Source: Desertivirga brevis
Lineage (GTDB): Bacteria > Bacteroidota > Bacteroidia > Sphingobacteriales > Sphingobacteriaceae
DNA: 64,000 nt
Reading direction: 5' to 3'
Assembly (NCBI RefSeq): GCF_017355835.1
Contig: NZ_JAFEWF010000014.1
Span: 69,952-133,951 of the forward strand
Of this stretch, positions 1-9,256 are shown piece by piece. The stretch's first letter is position 1. Every line of letters begins with the position of its first letter. Made by a program: the position numbers and the translations under genes. The notes under the pieces were generated by a model. The model worked only from the letters and a program-made list of their open reading frames with translations, searched no databases and was not told the origin of the DNA.

Positions 1-2894
1 ACAGCAGGAATATCCGAATCAGGATTTTCGGGAGACCAACGGTTTGCATAAGTTGCATACTGGTTGGTATTATATTTATACCCAGATTCGAGCATCAGAC
101 GATTTGCGTTCAACACATCATTCCCGTAAGACCATTGGAAGAATACATTTAAGCTGAAGCCCTTATAGTTGAAATTATTTGTGAATCCTCCTGTATGCTT
201 TGGATAAGGCTGACCAATAATAACCTTATCTTTTTCATCAATAACAAGGTCACCATTAACATCGCGGTATTTGATATCTCCCGGTTGCACACTTGCTCTG
301 GCCTCACCATTGGCGGTGATATCATTCTTTAATGTATAGGTATTTCCCGTTTTTACAAAGTCTTCATACTTGTAAGTACCATCCCAGATATATCCGTAGA
401 ATTGAGATATAGGCTTATCAAGCATTGCTACATACGGAAAGATATTCACCCAGTCATCCCCCCAGTATTGGGATGTAAGCATATAATTTTGATTCTCAGT
501 AAGGCCTAAGACTTTATTACGGTTGAAGGAAATATTGAACTGGGAGTTCCAGCTAAAGTTCTTGTTCTTAACAGGGTTTGCCGAAAGCGTTAACTCTAAA
601 CCTTCATTCCTTACTTTTCCAATATTTTTAGTTGCCTTACTGTATCCGATAGACGCGGGTAGGTCGGCATTTAAAAGAAGGTCGGATGTGTTCTTTCTAT
701 AAATATCGGCAGTTAAGGAAATCCGGTCCTGTAAGAATCCCAGGTCAAGCCCGATATCTGTTTGAGTTGTAGTTTCCCACTTCAGATCACTATTACCTAG
801 ACTTGCAGGGACACTACCATAAGTAGCGGTATTGTTGAACATATAACCACTGGTGGTAGTCAAAGCTAATAGCGGAAATGCTGCATAGTTTCCAACTCCA
901 TTATTACCTGTGCGGCCCCACGAAGTTCTAAGCTTGCCATTAGACAAAACAGGATTGCTCTTTAAAAATTTCTCTCTCCCAAAAACCCAGGCAAATGAAC
1001 CTGAAGGGAAATAACCCCAGCGGTTATTTGGAAAACGGGAAGAACCATCTGCACGATAACTGGCAGTGAAAAGATATTTGGAATTAATATTATAGTTTAA
1101 CCTTGCAAAACCAGACGCAAGGTAATTTTCTGAGCCGGCAGAAGCAATATTATTAAAAGTACCCTCATCTAAACCATTAAGCCCAAGGCCTTCATTGGGA
1201 AGAAGAACAGATGTACCGCCGAAAGTGGAATTCTTGTTACCCTCAAAGGAGAAACCTCCAACAGCGGTTAATAAATCTTTTTTGTTAATACGCTTATTAT
1301 AGGTCAGAGTATTGGTATTTTGCCATGAATTGCTATTCAAAAAAGTCCTTGAACCGTTTACTCTAAAGTTTGTTTGAGGATTACCGAACCTCGACATGGA
1401 ACCGTTGAACACATCATACCTCCTGACACCATTGCTGTACCCGCCCATTACCTTGAACTTCAACGCCTTGCTTAACGTGAATTCGGCGTAGCCATTCGTA
1501 TTAAAGCTGTTGCTATAATTTTCTCTTAACTCGTTCTGTGTAGTGAGAACAGGATTAAAGCGAAAGTCATTTGCAGTGGCAACCTCGGGATCTACGGGCA
1601 ATTCAAGTAATTGATCGATGGTTACATTTCCATTTGTCGTGATCGGTCGATATGCCCAAACGTTAAATAGCAAGTTTATTTCATTATTATACGACCCCGT
1701 TGAGGAAGGAGAACCATAATTTTTAAGGTAGGAATAATTTCCATTAAACCCTACTTTAAGGATTTTAGAAACTTCCTGATCGAGAGCAACCCGGCCTTGA
1801 GTCCTGTTAAACCCTGAATTTAAAATTATACCATCCTGGGAAAGTGTAGAAAGAGAGGCGGAGTACTTTGTCTTCTCGTTACCGCCAGTTAAAGAGAGAT
1901 AGTAGTTCTGCATTGCTGCATCCTTCTTCGTTACCTGGTCCTCCCAATTGACTCCCTTTACATTGCGGTACTTCTCCAGATCCAACACCATCTTATTACT
2001 TACGGGATCTTTTTCCCCGTAAATGAGCGGCGTTTTGTCGGGATCTATTTCATTCTGCATTTTAACAAATTCCATGGGACTTAATACCTCCATCCGCTTC
2101 TTGTTATTCTGAACGCCGTAGTAGCCATCAAAAGTAATAACAGACCTTCCCGCTTTTCCTCTTTTAGTGGTGACCATCACAACCCCATTAGCACCCCTTG
2201 CACCCCAAATTGCCGTAGCAGAAGCATCTTTCAGAATATCTATTGACTCTATATCATTTAAATCAATCGTATTTAATGGATTAACCGCCGAATTTGCAAC
2301 ATCCTCCATCGGAAAACCATCAATTACAAATAAAGGGTAGTTATTCTGTGTAATAGAATTATAGCCACGCACTACAATATCCACGGGTGCACCAGGTTGG
2401 CCTTCGCTGGAGGTAACCCTAACACCGGCAACCCTTCCTGCCAAAGCTTCGTCTAATGATTTAACCGGGCTTTTTTGCATATCTTCAATAGGAACACTTC
2501 CAACAGAGCCTGTAAGATCTGCACGGCGGGCGGTACCGAAACCTACAACCACCACTTCATTTAATTTAGATGCACTTTCGGCAAGAGAGACATTTACAAC
2601 GGCTTTATCACCTAAGGCAATTTCTTTTGTTGTGAAACCGATATAAGAAAAAACCAATACAGAATTAGCCGAACTTAGGTTCAATCTATATTTACCATTA
2701 ACATCTGTACTTACCCCTCTGGCCTCTCCCTTCACCTTAACCGAAACACCAATCAAAGCTTCCCCTTTGGAGTCAGTAACAGTCCCTGTAATGATCCTTG
2801 TCTGAGCCCGGGCCCCGTTGTATTGACAAAGCATGAGAACAACTGCCAGGAGAACGTGCAACAGCTGATCTTTTTTTGTAATTAGTTTTCGCAT
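1..2894 (-). CDS. SusC/RagA-family TonB-dependent outer-membrane receptor, 3' end cut by window edge (susC-1)
   Basis: A reading frame stays open from an ATG at 2894 to the left edge, giving about 964 residues. Residues 1-31 are a signal peptide ending near ARAQT. Residues 35-105 form a carboxypeptidase-regulatory-like beta-sandwich. The SusC hallmark EVVVVGFGTARRADLTGSV lies at about 113-131 and is followed by a TonB plug and barrel. The family imports oligosaccharides across the outer membrane together with a SusD lipoprotein. The matching SusD would lie beyond the left edge, so this is the first gene of a second utilization locus. It is divergent from the ROK repressor at 3427. It is distinct from the other receptor (19111-22257), whose plug reads VVVGYGTQNRSTLTGAVSQ. 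The substrate cannot be read from the sequence. Confidence 0.95.
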   Translation of the reverse strand, partial: MRKLITKKDQLLHVLLAVVLMLCQYNGARAQTRIITGTVTDSKGEALIGVSVKVKGEARGVSTDVNGKYRLNLSSANSVLVFSYIGFTTKEIALGDKAVVNVSLAESASKLNEVVVVGFGTARRADLTGSVGSVPIEDMQKSPVKSLDEALAGRVAGVRVTSSEGQPGAPVDIVVRGYNSITQNNYPLFVIDGFPMEDVANSAVNPLNTIDLNDIESIDILKDASATAIWGARGANGVVMVTTKRGKAGRSVITFDGYYGVQNNKKRMEVLSPMEFVKMQNEIDPDKTPLIYGEKDPVSNKMVLDLEKYRNVKGVNWEDQVTKKDAAMQNYYLSLTGGNEKTKYSASLSTLSQDGIILNSGFNRTQGRVALDQEVSKILKVGFNGNYSYLKNYGSPSSTGSYNNEINLLFNVWAYRPITTNGNVTIDQLLELPVDPEVATANDFRFNPVLTTQNELRENYSNSFNTNGYAEFTLSKALKFKVMGGYSNGVRRYDVFNGSMSRFGNPQTNFRVNGSRTFLNSNSWQNTNTLTYNKRINKKDLLTAVGGFSFEGNKNSTFGGTSVLLPNEGLGLNGLDEGTFNNIASAGSENYLASGFARLNYNINSKYLFTASYRADGSSRFPNNRWGYFPSGSFAWVFGREKFLKSNPVLSNGKLRTSWGRTGNNGVGNYAAFPLLALTTTSGYMFNNTATYGSVPASLGNSDLKWETTTQTDIGLDLGFLQDRISLTADIYRKNTSDLLLNADLPASIGYSKATKNIGKVRNEGLELTLSANPVKNKNFSWNSQFNISFNRNKVLGLTENQNYMLTSQYWGDDWVNIFPYVAMLDKPISQFYGYIWDGTYKYEDFVKTGNTYTLKNDITANGEARASVQPGDIKYRDVNGDLVIDEKDKVIIGQPYPKHTGGFTNNFNYKGFSLNVFFQWSYGNDVLNANRLMLESGYKYNTNQYATYANRWSPENPDSDIPA

Positions 2895-2969
2895 AACATA
2901 CGATTAAGATTAATGAGTACTTTTTATTGGATTATTGGAAAAGGATTCCTTTTCCAGATGCGCGCATAA

Positions 2970-2977
2970 CAAACATA
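2970..2977 (-). promoter_or_regulatory. -7 promoter element of susC-1 (TATGTTTG)
   Basis: The minus strand reads TATGTTTG, a full match to the Bacteroidota -7 consensus TAnnTTTG, about 75 bases upstream of the susC-1 ATG. No TTG is seen at the expected -33 distance. That area is instead occupied by the palindrome at 2992-3013. Confidence 0.5.
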
Positions 2978-2991
2978 GAAAAAGAAATCAA

Positions 2992-3013
2992 CTTTTTAAA
3001 AAAAATTAAAAAG
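2992..3013. promoter_or_regulatory. AT-rich palindrome upstream of susC-1 (candidate ROK operator)
   Basis: CTTTTTAA (2992-2999), a six-base spacer and TTAAAAAG (3006-3013) form a perfect 8-bp inverted repeat. The same arms and spacing recur at 6752-6773, and with one outer base changed at 9257-9278. AT-rich palindromes of this kind are typical binding sites for NagC/XylR-type ROK repressors. The position just upstream of the -7 box would let a bound protein block the polymerase. Confidence 0.5.
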
Positions 3014-3329
3014 ATTTATTCGACAAACGCCTTTTTTCTTGATCTTTTTGAAAGAAAAGCAGAAAATAACCTCCCACTTCCTTACAAAAGCAGACTATTT
3101 TAAAGATTAATAAAAAAAACAGCATTTAAACAATACATTTTTAAAGAAAAAGCTTCATAAATATTAAAATCACCAAGACAATAGATCTATATGCCGCCTA
3201 AAAAAAGCAACAGATACATCAATAGCAGCAGCAATGCTATTAACTGACTTAAAAAACAAGAAAAATGCGGGTTCTCGCGGTTTATAATTCAATGCAATTT
3301 AATAAAAGATATCTAATAAATACAAGATG

Positions 3330-3350
3330 TTTTTTAAATATTTTAAAAAG
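3330..3350. promoter_or_regulatory. AT-rich palindrome upstream of the ROK repressor (relaxed copy)
   Basis: TTTTTAAA (3331-3338) and TTTAAAAA (3342-3349) are inverted around a three-base centre. The right half is identical to the TTAAAAAG arm of the palindromes near susC-1 and at 6752. It lies about 77 bases upstream of the repressor start codon and is flanked by direct repeats of TACAAGAT. It fits an autoregulatory site, but the arm spacing differs from the other copies. Confidence 0.35.
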
Positions 3351-3426
3351 TACAAGATTTATAAGGGCCGAGCATCAGAAAAATAGGATTTATACTTATT
3401 ATTGTATTAGAACTTGCTTGACACGG

Positions 3427-4638
3427 ATGACCTTTTTTGAGGAATTAAACAACGACAATATTACGGGGGTAGCTTATAAGAATATCAATATTAAGAAAGC
3501 CCTACTTGCTTATTTTGCCAATTCCGGAAACTCTACGATTGCCGACCTTTGCAAGGAACTGGCTCTTAGTGCTCCAAAAGTGAACAATCTACTCAACGAG
3601 TTAATTGCCGATGGCTTGGTTAAAGATTATGGAAAAGTAGATTCTACCGGAGGAAGAAGACCGAACCTCTATGGGTTATTACCCGAATCAGCTTTTTTTA
3701 TTGGGGTTGATGTAAAGCAAAGTCACATAAATATCGGCATTTCTGACCTTCAGAAGAATATGGTAAAACTGGCGGAACACCTCCCGTACCGCCTGAGTAA
3801 CAACCAGGAATCCCTAGACGAATTATGTAAGCTTATCTCTACTTTTATAGAAGAGTTTAATGCTCCAAAAGACAAGATCTTAGGTATAGGGATCAATCTT
3901 TCCGGACGAATTAATTATGCCACAGGATACAGCTATAGTTTCTTCCATTTCCACGAAGAACCTTTATCAAAAATTATAGAATCACAGCTTGGAATAAAAG
4001 TATTTCTTGAAAACGACTCAAGAGCAATGGCTTATGGAGAATTTTCGTCTGGGGTGGTTAAAGACGAAAAAAACGTATTATTCCTTAACCTGGATTATGG
4101 TTTGGGAATGGGTATAATGCTTAACAGTCAGCTTTATTATGGCAAGTCGGGTTTTGCTGGTGAATTTGGACATATGCCTCTGTTCAAAAATGAAATTATT
4201 TGCCACTGTGGAAAAAAGGGATGCCTGGAGACGGAAGCATCAGGATGGGCTCTAAAAAGAATGTTTAAAGACAAGATTACGACAGGCTCGTCAAGCATTT
4301 TAGATCTGAAGGCTGAGAATATTGAGCTAGAGGATATTTTAGAAGCAGCCCAAAATGATGACACACTTGCTATTGAACTGATAGCACAAGTGGGAGAAAA
4401 CCTGGGCCGTGGAATTGCACTACTGATCAACATCTTCAATCCGGAACTTGTAATCTTAGGGGGAAGCCTCGCAGAAACAGGTGAATTTATACGCCTCCCC
4501 ATTAAAAGTGCTATTAACAAATACTCCCTTAGTCTTGTAAATGCAGATACGCAGCTCAAAATTTCCACCTTAAAAGAGAAAGCTGGGGTAACAGGTGCAT
4601 GCCTCCTGGTCAGGAACAGACTATTATCGCTTAGTTAG
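3427..4638 (+). CDS. ROK-family transcriptional repressor (NagC/XylR type)
   Basis: The protein has 403 residues from the ATG at 3427. An in-frame start at 3265 would add 54 low-complexity residues before the helix-turn-helix, so the later start is preferred. Residues about 20-80 form a winged helix-turn-helix ending in GGRRPNLYGL. Residues 90-400 form the ROK sugar-binding/kinase fold, with END at 195-197. The ROK zinc site is intact: H249 and C259-H-C-G-K-K-G-C266-L-E. Such proteins bind AT-rich palindromes and are released by a sugar or sugar phosphate. The gene sits between two utilization loci and overlaps the esterase gene end to end by 15 bases. With a GlcNAc-kinase-like gene and GH20 nearby, a NagC-like GlcNAc signal is a reasonable inference. 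The inducer is not proven. Confidence 0.88.
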   Translation: MTFFEELNNDNITGVAYKNINIKKALLAYFANSGNSTIADLCKELALSAPKVNNLLNELIADGLVKDYGKVDSTGGRRPNLYGLLPESAFFIGVDVKQSHINIGISDLQKNMVKLAEHLPYRLSNNQESLDELCKLISTFIEEFNAPKDKILGIGINLSGRINYATGYSYSFFHFHEEPLSKIIESQLGIKVFLENDSRAMAYGEFSSGVVKDEKNVLFLNLDYGLGMGIMLNSQLYYGKSGFAGEFGHMPLFKNEIICHCGKKGCLETEASGWALKRMFKDKITTGSSSILDLKAENIELEDILEAAQNDDTLAIELIAQVGENLGRGIALLINIFNPELVILGGSLAETGEFIRLPIKSAINKYSLSLVNADTQLKISTLKEKAGVTGACLLVRNRLLSLS

Positions 4639-5433
4639 ACCGGTAACCGCAAGGCGATTGAAGAATTCAAAATGAGCCAAGATAGAGTGCGACCAATATG
4701 AGCCGGTATGAGCTCCGGGCTGGGCAATATAAGTAGCCTTTATTTTAAGCTCATCACACTTTTCGCGAAACTTACGACTGGTGATGTAGAGATAATCCTC
4801 TGTCCCCGAATCAAAAATTATTTGTTTGCCCAATCCGGCAATATTTGGCAAGAGATTTACCACCGAGCAACTGTCAAAAGCCTTATTATCATCAGAATAC
4901 TGACCCAATATTGCAGCAAGAGTAGTTTTCTTAAAACCTGAATATCTAAGGTTTAAAACCCCGGAGGTACTACCTGCACTCATAAAAATCTGAGGGTGGC
5001 GCAAAAACAGCCACATAGCACCATGACCACCCATACTTGCACCGGTAATAAATTGCCTTTGCGGATCAATAACGTAACGCTTCTGAATATAAGGTAAGAA
5101 CTCCTCCATGAAAAAAGACTCGTATTGCAGACTATCTTTATTTGGCGAATTCATATACCAGCTTTTCTTCAACCCATCAGGACAAACAATAATGAAACTA
5201 TACTTATTGCTCAAGGCCTGAAGATCCACAAGCTTGCTCCAGGACTTATAGTTAGCCGAATGACCATGCAGTAGATAGACAACGGGATATGACCTATCTT
5301 TTTTGTAATTCTCTGGTTTGTATACCAGGATCGAATCCTGGGTTCGAAGATACTTTGAGTCCAGCACGAGCTTATCCTGTGCAAATATCGATATCGGAAA
5401 ACACAGGAATAATAATAAAAACAGCGATTTCAT
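4624..5433 (-). CDS. Secreted alpha/beta-hydrolase esterase (esterase D / feruloyl-esterase-like)
   Basis: The protein has 269 residues with a signal peptide ending FPISIFAQD. The fold is the putative-esterase family that includes S-formylglutathione hydrolase and xylanase-associated feruloyl/acetyl esterases. HGHSANYKSW near residue 56 forms the oxyanion hole. GASMGG carries the nucleophile S133. D213 in SGTED and H242 in PGAHTG complete a plausible triad. It probably removes acyl groups from a polysaccharide in the periplasm. It is the last gene of the locus, 52 bases after the unknown secreted protein and probably co-transcribed with it. It ends 15 bases inside the convergent ROK repressor gene. 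The substrate is not identifiable from sequence. Confidence 0.85.
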   Translation of the reverse strand: MKSLFLLLFLCFPISIFAQDKLVLDSKYLRTQDSILVYKPENYKKDRSYPVVYLLHGHSANYKSWSKLVDLQALSNKYSFIIVCPDGLKKSWYMNSPNKDSLQYESFFMEEFLPYIQKRYVIDPQRQFITGASMGGHGAMWLFLRHPQIFMSAGSTSGVLNLRYSGFKKTTLAAILGQYSDDNKAFDSCSVVNLLPNIAGLGKQIIFDSGTEDYLYITSRKFREKCDELKIKATYIAQPGAHTGSYWSHSILAHFEFFNRLAVTGLTKR

Positions 5434-5485
5434 ATTCTCTGAAAGAACGTTAATCTTTTCTTAGCAATACCAACAATAACATCAA

Positions 5486-6685
5486 TTATTTCAAATCCAC
5501 GGGAATAAAGATCAAAGGTGTTGGCAAACAAGAGGCTCCCGGCGGGGAATACGTCAGGTTAATGGTTTGCTCTTGACCATTAGGCGCAGGAGGAAATACC
5601 TGAATTACTATTGCCTCTGGAGCTCCACGGGTGGTGAGCTTATCGGAAGGCAGCTTTACAATCCCCTTCTCAAACTTACCCTTATCCACCACCATAGTCA
5701 TGGCCATTCCATTACACCATTTATTATCAGCCGAACGCGAGTTCCAGCTTACCAAAGCCAAACCTTTGCCATCAGAACTTTTCCACTTCATATTAATATT
5801 ATACATCACTCCGTAATTTCCAGCAAGCTTTGCCTGTTGGCCACGACTACTTTCCTTGCCTAAAACCCATGGATCTATTTTACCATCAGCCAACATGATC
5901 TGAGCTACACCATTTTTGGTGTCGACCACTCCATCCGTTATTATGTCATAATTACTAACACCAAATACTCCACGCCCTGCTCCGCTATGCCCTTTTGGAG
6001 GAAGAATATTCTTGATCCGTTTTAGCGCCTCAGGACCTTTCTCTTTGGGAGAGGTTTGAATAATACTTATCTCTGCTGGCTGATCAATCACGAACTCATA
6101 AAAGCCGTGGACCAATTCATCATACTTTACCACATTCTTCTCCAGCTGCTCGTCAACCGGGATAGCTTCTCCCGGCTTTATTGTCCTTACCCTTTCTTCT
6201 CCATTTGAAGCGAAATAATCTGCAAGACCCTGTTTACCAATTTGAAAATAGTTTGAACTTGGCTTCTGCGAAGAGTACTTGAGCATTCGCATGTTGAGTT
6301 TTGAAGATCCCAGGTTCTTTATTACCGCAGTAATCTTCCTTTCAATTTTTTGCGGGTCCTTTACTCCGTTCACATTATAGACATATAAACGTACAGCGCC
6401 CGGCTGAACTTTTTCCTGCAATGATATCCCTTCAGGCTCCCTTATATACTCAGGATCATCGGATATTATATACTGAGGACCAGGCAATACAACCTTTTGA
6501 TAATTTATCAGAGGAAACTTTTCAGTAAGAAAACCATCAAGAGAAATAACGCCTCCTTGCTTAGCATTAATGATTTTTTGGTTCTGTTCGGCGGTGATCG
6601 TCTGCGAATAACCAAAAGCAGATACCAGTAAAGAAAAAGCAAGAACAGACCCTTTAGCAAGCGTTGAAATTGAAGTAGAGATCAT
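5486..6685 (-). CDS. Secreted protein of unknown function in the mannan locus
   Basis: The protein has 399 residues from the ATG at 6685. An upstream in-frame start at 6820 would add a lysine/phenylalanine-rich tail and run into the preceding gene, so it is rejected. A signal peptide covers residues 1-28 (cleavage near GYSQ). The mature protein is rich in beta-strand-like segments, has few Cys and no membrane helix. I do not recognise a family. Notable stretches are SDDPEYIREPEG early on, GHSGAGRGVFGVSNYD in the middle and PPGASCLPTPLIF at the C-terminus. It lies between GH20 and the esterase, behind its own leader with an AT-rich palindrome. This suggests a carbohydrate-binding or accessory role, but that is inference from context only. 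Confidence 0.8.
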   Translation of the reverse strand: MISTSISTLAKGSVLAFSLLVSAFGYSQTITAEQNQKIINAKQGGVISLDGFLTEKFPLINYQKVVLPGPQYIISDDPEYIREPEGISLQEKVQPGAVRLYVYNVNGVKDPQKIERKITAVIKNLGSSKLNMRMLKYSSQKPSSNYFQIGKQGLADYFASNGEERVRTIKPGEAIPVDEQLEKNVVKYDELVHGFYEFVIDQPAEISIIQTSPKEKGPEALKRIKNILPPKGHSGAGRGVFGVSNYDIITDGVVDTKNGVAQIMLADGKIDPWVLGKESSRGQQAKLAGNYGVMYNINMKWKSSDGKGLALVSWNSRSADNKWCNGMAMTMVVDKGKFEKGIVKLPSDKLTTRGAPEAIVIQVFPPAPNGQEQTINLTYSPPGASCLPTPLIFIPVDLK

Positions 6686-6717
6686 AATTAATGTGTGTTT
6701 GTATACCAGCTTGATTG

Positions 6718-6725
6718 TAAATATA
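6718..6725 (-). promoter_or_regulatory. Possible -7 element (TATATTTA) of the unknown/esterase unit
   Basis: The minus strand reads TATATTTA, one mismatch from TAnnTTTG, about 33 bases upstream of the ATG at 6685. A TTG lies roughly 20 bases further upstream. The palindrome at 6752-6773 lies just behind it. Confidence 0.3.
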
Positions 6726-6751
6726 AGAATAAAATTAACAAGACAGGTACA

Positions 6752-6773
6752 CTTTTTAAATATTTTTAAAAAG
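6752..6773. promoter_or_regulatory. AT-rich palindrome upstream of the unknown/esterase unit (candidate ROK operator)
   Basis: CTTTTTAA (6752-6759), six bases and TTAAAAAG (6766-6773) form an inverted repeat with exactly the same arms and spacing as at 2992-3013. It lies in the 98-base gap after GH20, upstream of a possible -7 box. Confidence 0.5.
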
Positions 6774-6783
6774 AAAAAGAAGA

Positions 6784-8355
6784 CTAATCTTTCAGATATT
6801 TTATGCCTGCATCTTGCCAATGCAGATAGAACCAGGAAAGCCTGTCCCGAAATCCTTCATATGATTTGTTTTCTTTCTGAGTCCATCCAACTTCTGCATA
6901 AGCTGCAAGTTTGGGAAACACCCTGCCATGCAGATCATCCACCAGGGGGATCCATTCGCTCCACATATGACAGGCAGAACCTAGAAATTTCTGCCTCTCT
7001 TCCAAAGGCAATCCTTCGGGAACAGGTTCAAAGCCATAAGCATCCTTCAGCTTAACTTTTTCAATGTCCATATAAGTTTTATAGTTGATGGAATTCACTA
7101 TTTCATATCCGTTTTGGGCGGCCTTCTTCATCAGCTTTACATCCCCTTTCCAAAAATCGATAATAGTATTTGGAGCGAGACTACCACTGACTTTTAAATC
7201 GCCATTTGCTATCTCGTCGTGGATCTTATCCCCGAGGATCTCATTCCAACCCATCATTCTTCTACCCTTTGACTCAAGATAACGTGAAACCGTATTCATA
7301 TACCAAAGCTGCAGGTCGGCTGAAGAAGATAATCCCTTTTCCTTAATAAATGCTTGCACCTCATCCGACTCGTCCCAGTGTTTGTATAGCACTTCATCAC
7401 CGCCTACATGGATCACCTGGGAAGGAAAAAGTCGAATAACCTCATCCAACACATCCTCTACGAAGCCTCTTACCCGTGGATCGGAGACTTTCAGCACATT
7501 TGGCTGGTTGGCAAACGAAAAAGGTACCGTGATTGGAACCGAAGAACTTCCTAACCAGGGATATGCAGCTATTGCGGCGCTGGTATGTCCTGGAATATCA
7601 ATTTCGGGAATTACAGTAATATGCCTTTCCGCGGCATACCGGATAATCTCTGCTACATCCTTCTGGCTATAGAAACCACTATGAGCCTTTCCGTCATAAA
7701 AGCCTCTGATGCCATTGATCTTGATCTCTGAGGAATCTCTCTTTCCTCCAACTTTAGTAAGGAGAGGGTATTTTTTGATTTCTAATCGCCAGCCTGTATT
7801 ATCCGTTAAGTGCCAATGGAAAATGTTCATTTTCAAAAGCGCCATCTCGTCTAATAACTGCTTGACTACCTGCTTCCCTTTAAAATACCTTGCCTCATCA
7901 AACATGAACTCTCGCCATGCAAAGCGAGGATGATCAACAATAGAAAGGCAGGGAATAGCGATCCTTCCGCGGGAGTTATTCGCGATGATTTGTTTTAATG
8001 TTTGAATACCATAATAAACTCCCGCAGCACTTCCTCCTTTTATAGTCACTCCTTTTGAATCGATCGCTAGTTCGTACCCATCCTTAGTTCTCTTGGCTAT
8101 TGAAGAATCAAGTGAAAGAATAACAGATAAATTCCGCTTGAGCCTGTTTTTTTTAAGTGAATTGAAGCAGGATCTCACCAGGCGCTGCTCTTTTGCCAAA
8201 CTCTTCGGACCATGAACTGTTGGTTGGCAATCAAATGTAAGATTATCGTTTGAAGAAAGCATCTTAACTGGCGCAGGAATAACTCCTGGAAATTGCTGGG
8301 CATACGTCTTCCAGGCAAAACCCGCGATAAAAAAAAATAGGGTGGTTTTTAACAT
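6784..8355 (-). CDS. Beta-N-acetylhexosaminidase, glycoside hydrolase family 20
   Basis: The protein has 523 residues with a signal peptide ending KTYAQQ. Residues about 25-135 are the GH20b N-terminal alpha/beta domain and 145-500 the catalytic TIM barrel. Family motifs are NIFHWHLTDNTGWRLEI near 178-194, EIDIPGHTSA at 251-260 and HVGGDE with the catalytic pair D320-E321. The enzyme removes terminal GlcNAc (or GalNAc) by substrate-assisted catalysis, probably in the periplasm. It is 29 bases downstream of the GlcNAc-kinase-like gene and probably co-transcribed with it, so freed GlcNAc would be phosphorylated by the neighbour. It lies in a mannan locus, which fits attack on N-glycans or fungal wall mannoprotein and chitin. 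Confidence 0.95.
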   Translation of the reverse strand: MLKTTLFFFIAGFAWKTYAQQFPGVIPAPVKMLSSNDNLTFDCQPTVHGPKSLAKEQRLVRSCFNSLKKNRLKRNLSVILSLDSSIAKRTKDGYELAIDSKGVTIKGGSAAGVYYGIQTLKQIIANNSRGRIAIPCLSIVDHPRFAWREFMFDEARYFKGKQVVKQLLDEMALLKMNIFHWHLTDNTGWRLEIKKYPLLTKVGGKRDSSEIKINGIRGFYDGKAHSGFYSQKDVAEIIRYAAERHITVIPEIDIPGHTSAAIAAYPWLGSSSVPITVPFSFANQPNVLKVSDPRVRGFVEDVLDEVIRLFPSQVIHVGGDEVLYKHWDESDEVQAFIKEKGLSSSADLQLWYMNTVSRYLESKGRRMMGWNEILGDKIHDEIANGDLKVSGSLAPNTIIDFWKGDVKLMKKAAQNGYEIVNSINYKTYMDIEKVKLKDAYGFEPVPEGLPLEERQKFLGSACHMWSEWIPLVDDLHGRVFPKLAAYAEVGWTQKENKSYEGFRDRLSWFYLHWQDAGIKYLKD

Positions 8356-8384
8356 CAGCTTCCTGAGTTGAAATGGCGGAATGA

Positions 8385-9227
8385 TTAGAGTAACTGCTTT
8401 TGAAGATGATATTCAATGAGTCCATCCATGGGCGACTGAACAATCTTTCCCGGCTGCATCTCAAACTCTTTAGAGACCTCTGTTAGAATATCTGCAAACA
8501 CAAATCCCACAGAACCCACACAGTTGAAACTATGGCTTTTATAATCGGGATATAAGCTTACTAAATTTAAAAAAAAGGATTTGAAAGCTTCTTTTATGAC
8601 TCTATGGGAGTAGTCGCAACTGTTTATAAGGAACTTTGAAAAAGTAGCGCAAAACCGGTTCGGTAAAGGCGCCGAATACACATTATAGATCAATTGATCA
8701 TTTTGGTAAGAATAAGTACTCTGGAACCGTTCCCTTACCGTTGTGGGCATCGTGTTTCTCAGATAATCTTGTAACACCCTCTTTCCCAAGTAAGCACCAC
8801 TACCTTCATCCCCGAGGATAAATCCTAAAGAATCAATATTAATAGAGATATTCCCTTTACTGTAAAGACATGTATTTGAACCTGTTCCAAGAATAGCAAC
8901 AAAACCATCTTCAGCTCCTAAAGTACCGCGTGCAGCTGCAAGCATATCGGAGGATACAAAGACTTCTGCCCGCCAAAAAACCCTTGAAAGAGCTTGCTGG
9001 ACTACCGAACCTCTGTCGGCATCACATCCTGCACCATAGTAGTAAACGGCCTCAACAGCTGCAGTAGAAACACTGCTATCCAAGGATTTGAGAACTGAAT
9101 TAGCTATATAATTACCAGTAACGAAGTAAGGGTTATAACCTTCTGTTTCAAAGCGTTTTACCTCCCTGCCTTTTTCTACTGCAGACCAGGTAGTTTTAGT
9201 GGAACCACTATCGGCTATCAGAATCAT
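8385..9227 (-). CDS. N-acetylglucosamine-kinase-like protein (BadF/BadG/BcrA/BcrD ATPase family)
   Basis: The protein has 280 cytoplasmic residues of the ASKHA fold. The N-terminal phosphate loop is LIADSGSTKTTW. GTGSNT at 114-119 and LGDEGSGAYLG near 137-147 are the adenosine and second phosphate motifs. Relatives in Bacteroidota phosphorylate GlcNAc or glucosamine with ATP. It precedes GH20 in what looks like a two-gene unit, and its upstream gap carries the AT-rich palindrome shared with susC-1. The likely role is to trap GlcNAc released by GH20 as GlcNAc-6-phosphate. The exact sugar is inferred from context. Confidence 0.85.
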   Translation of the reverse strand: MILIADSGSTKTTWSAVEKGREVKRFETEGYNPYFVTGNYIANSVLKSLDSSVSTAAVEAVYYYGAGCDADRGSVVQQALSRVFWRAEVFVSSDMLAAARGTLGAEDGFVAILGTGSNTCLYSKGNISINIDSLGFILGDEGSGAYLGKRVLQDYLRNTMPTTVRERFQSTYSYQNDQLIYNVYSAPLPNRFCATFSKFLINSCDYSHRVIKEAFKSFFLNLVSLYPDYKSHSFNCVGSVGFVFADILTEVSKEFEMQPGKIVQSPMDGLIEYHLQKQLL

Positions 9228-9256
9228 ATTTAATATTTTTTTTAAAAGTAATAAAA

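Larger units (their letters stand above)
2895..3426. other. Divergent control region between susC-1 and the ROK repressor
   Basis: This is 532 bases of very AT-rich sequence without a convincing gene. A plus-strand frame runs through it from 3265 but is low-complexity at first and joins the ROK frame, so I read it as upstream sequence. It holds a -7 box for susC-1 (2970-2977, minus), an AT-rich palindrome at 2992-3013, and a similar palindrome at 3330-3350. The latter lies between two direct copies of TACAAGAT (3321-3328 and 3351-3358). These are candidate operators for the adjacent repressor. Confidence 0.6.

Noticed and set aside
4137..4568. 143-codon frame antisense to the ROK repressor
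   Set aside because: It lies wholly inside a strongly supported gene, has low-complexity Ser/Ile-rich composition and no family motif.
6693..7055. 120-codon plus frame over the GH20 end
   Set aside because: It is antisense to the conserved GH20 C-terminus, and the upstream part is the AT-rich gap.
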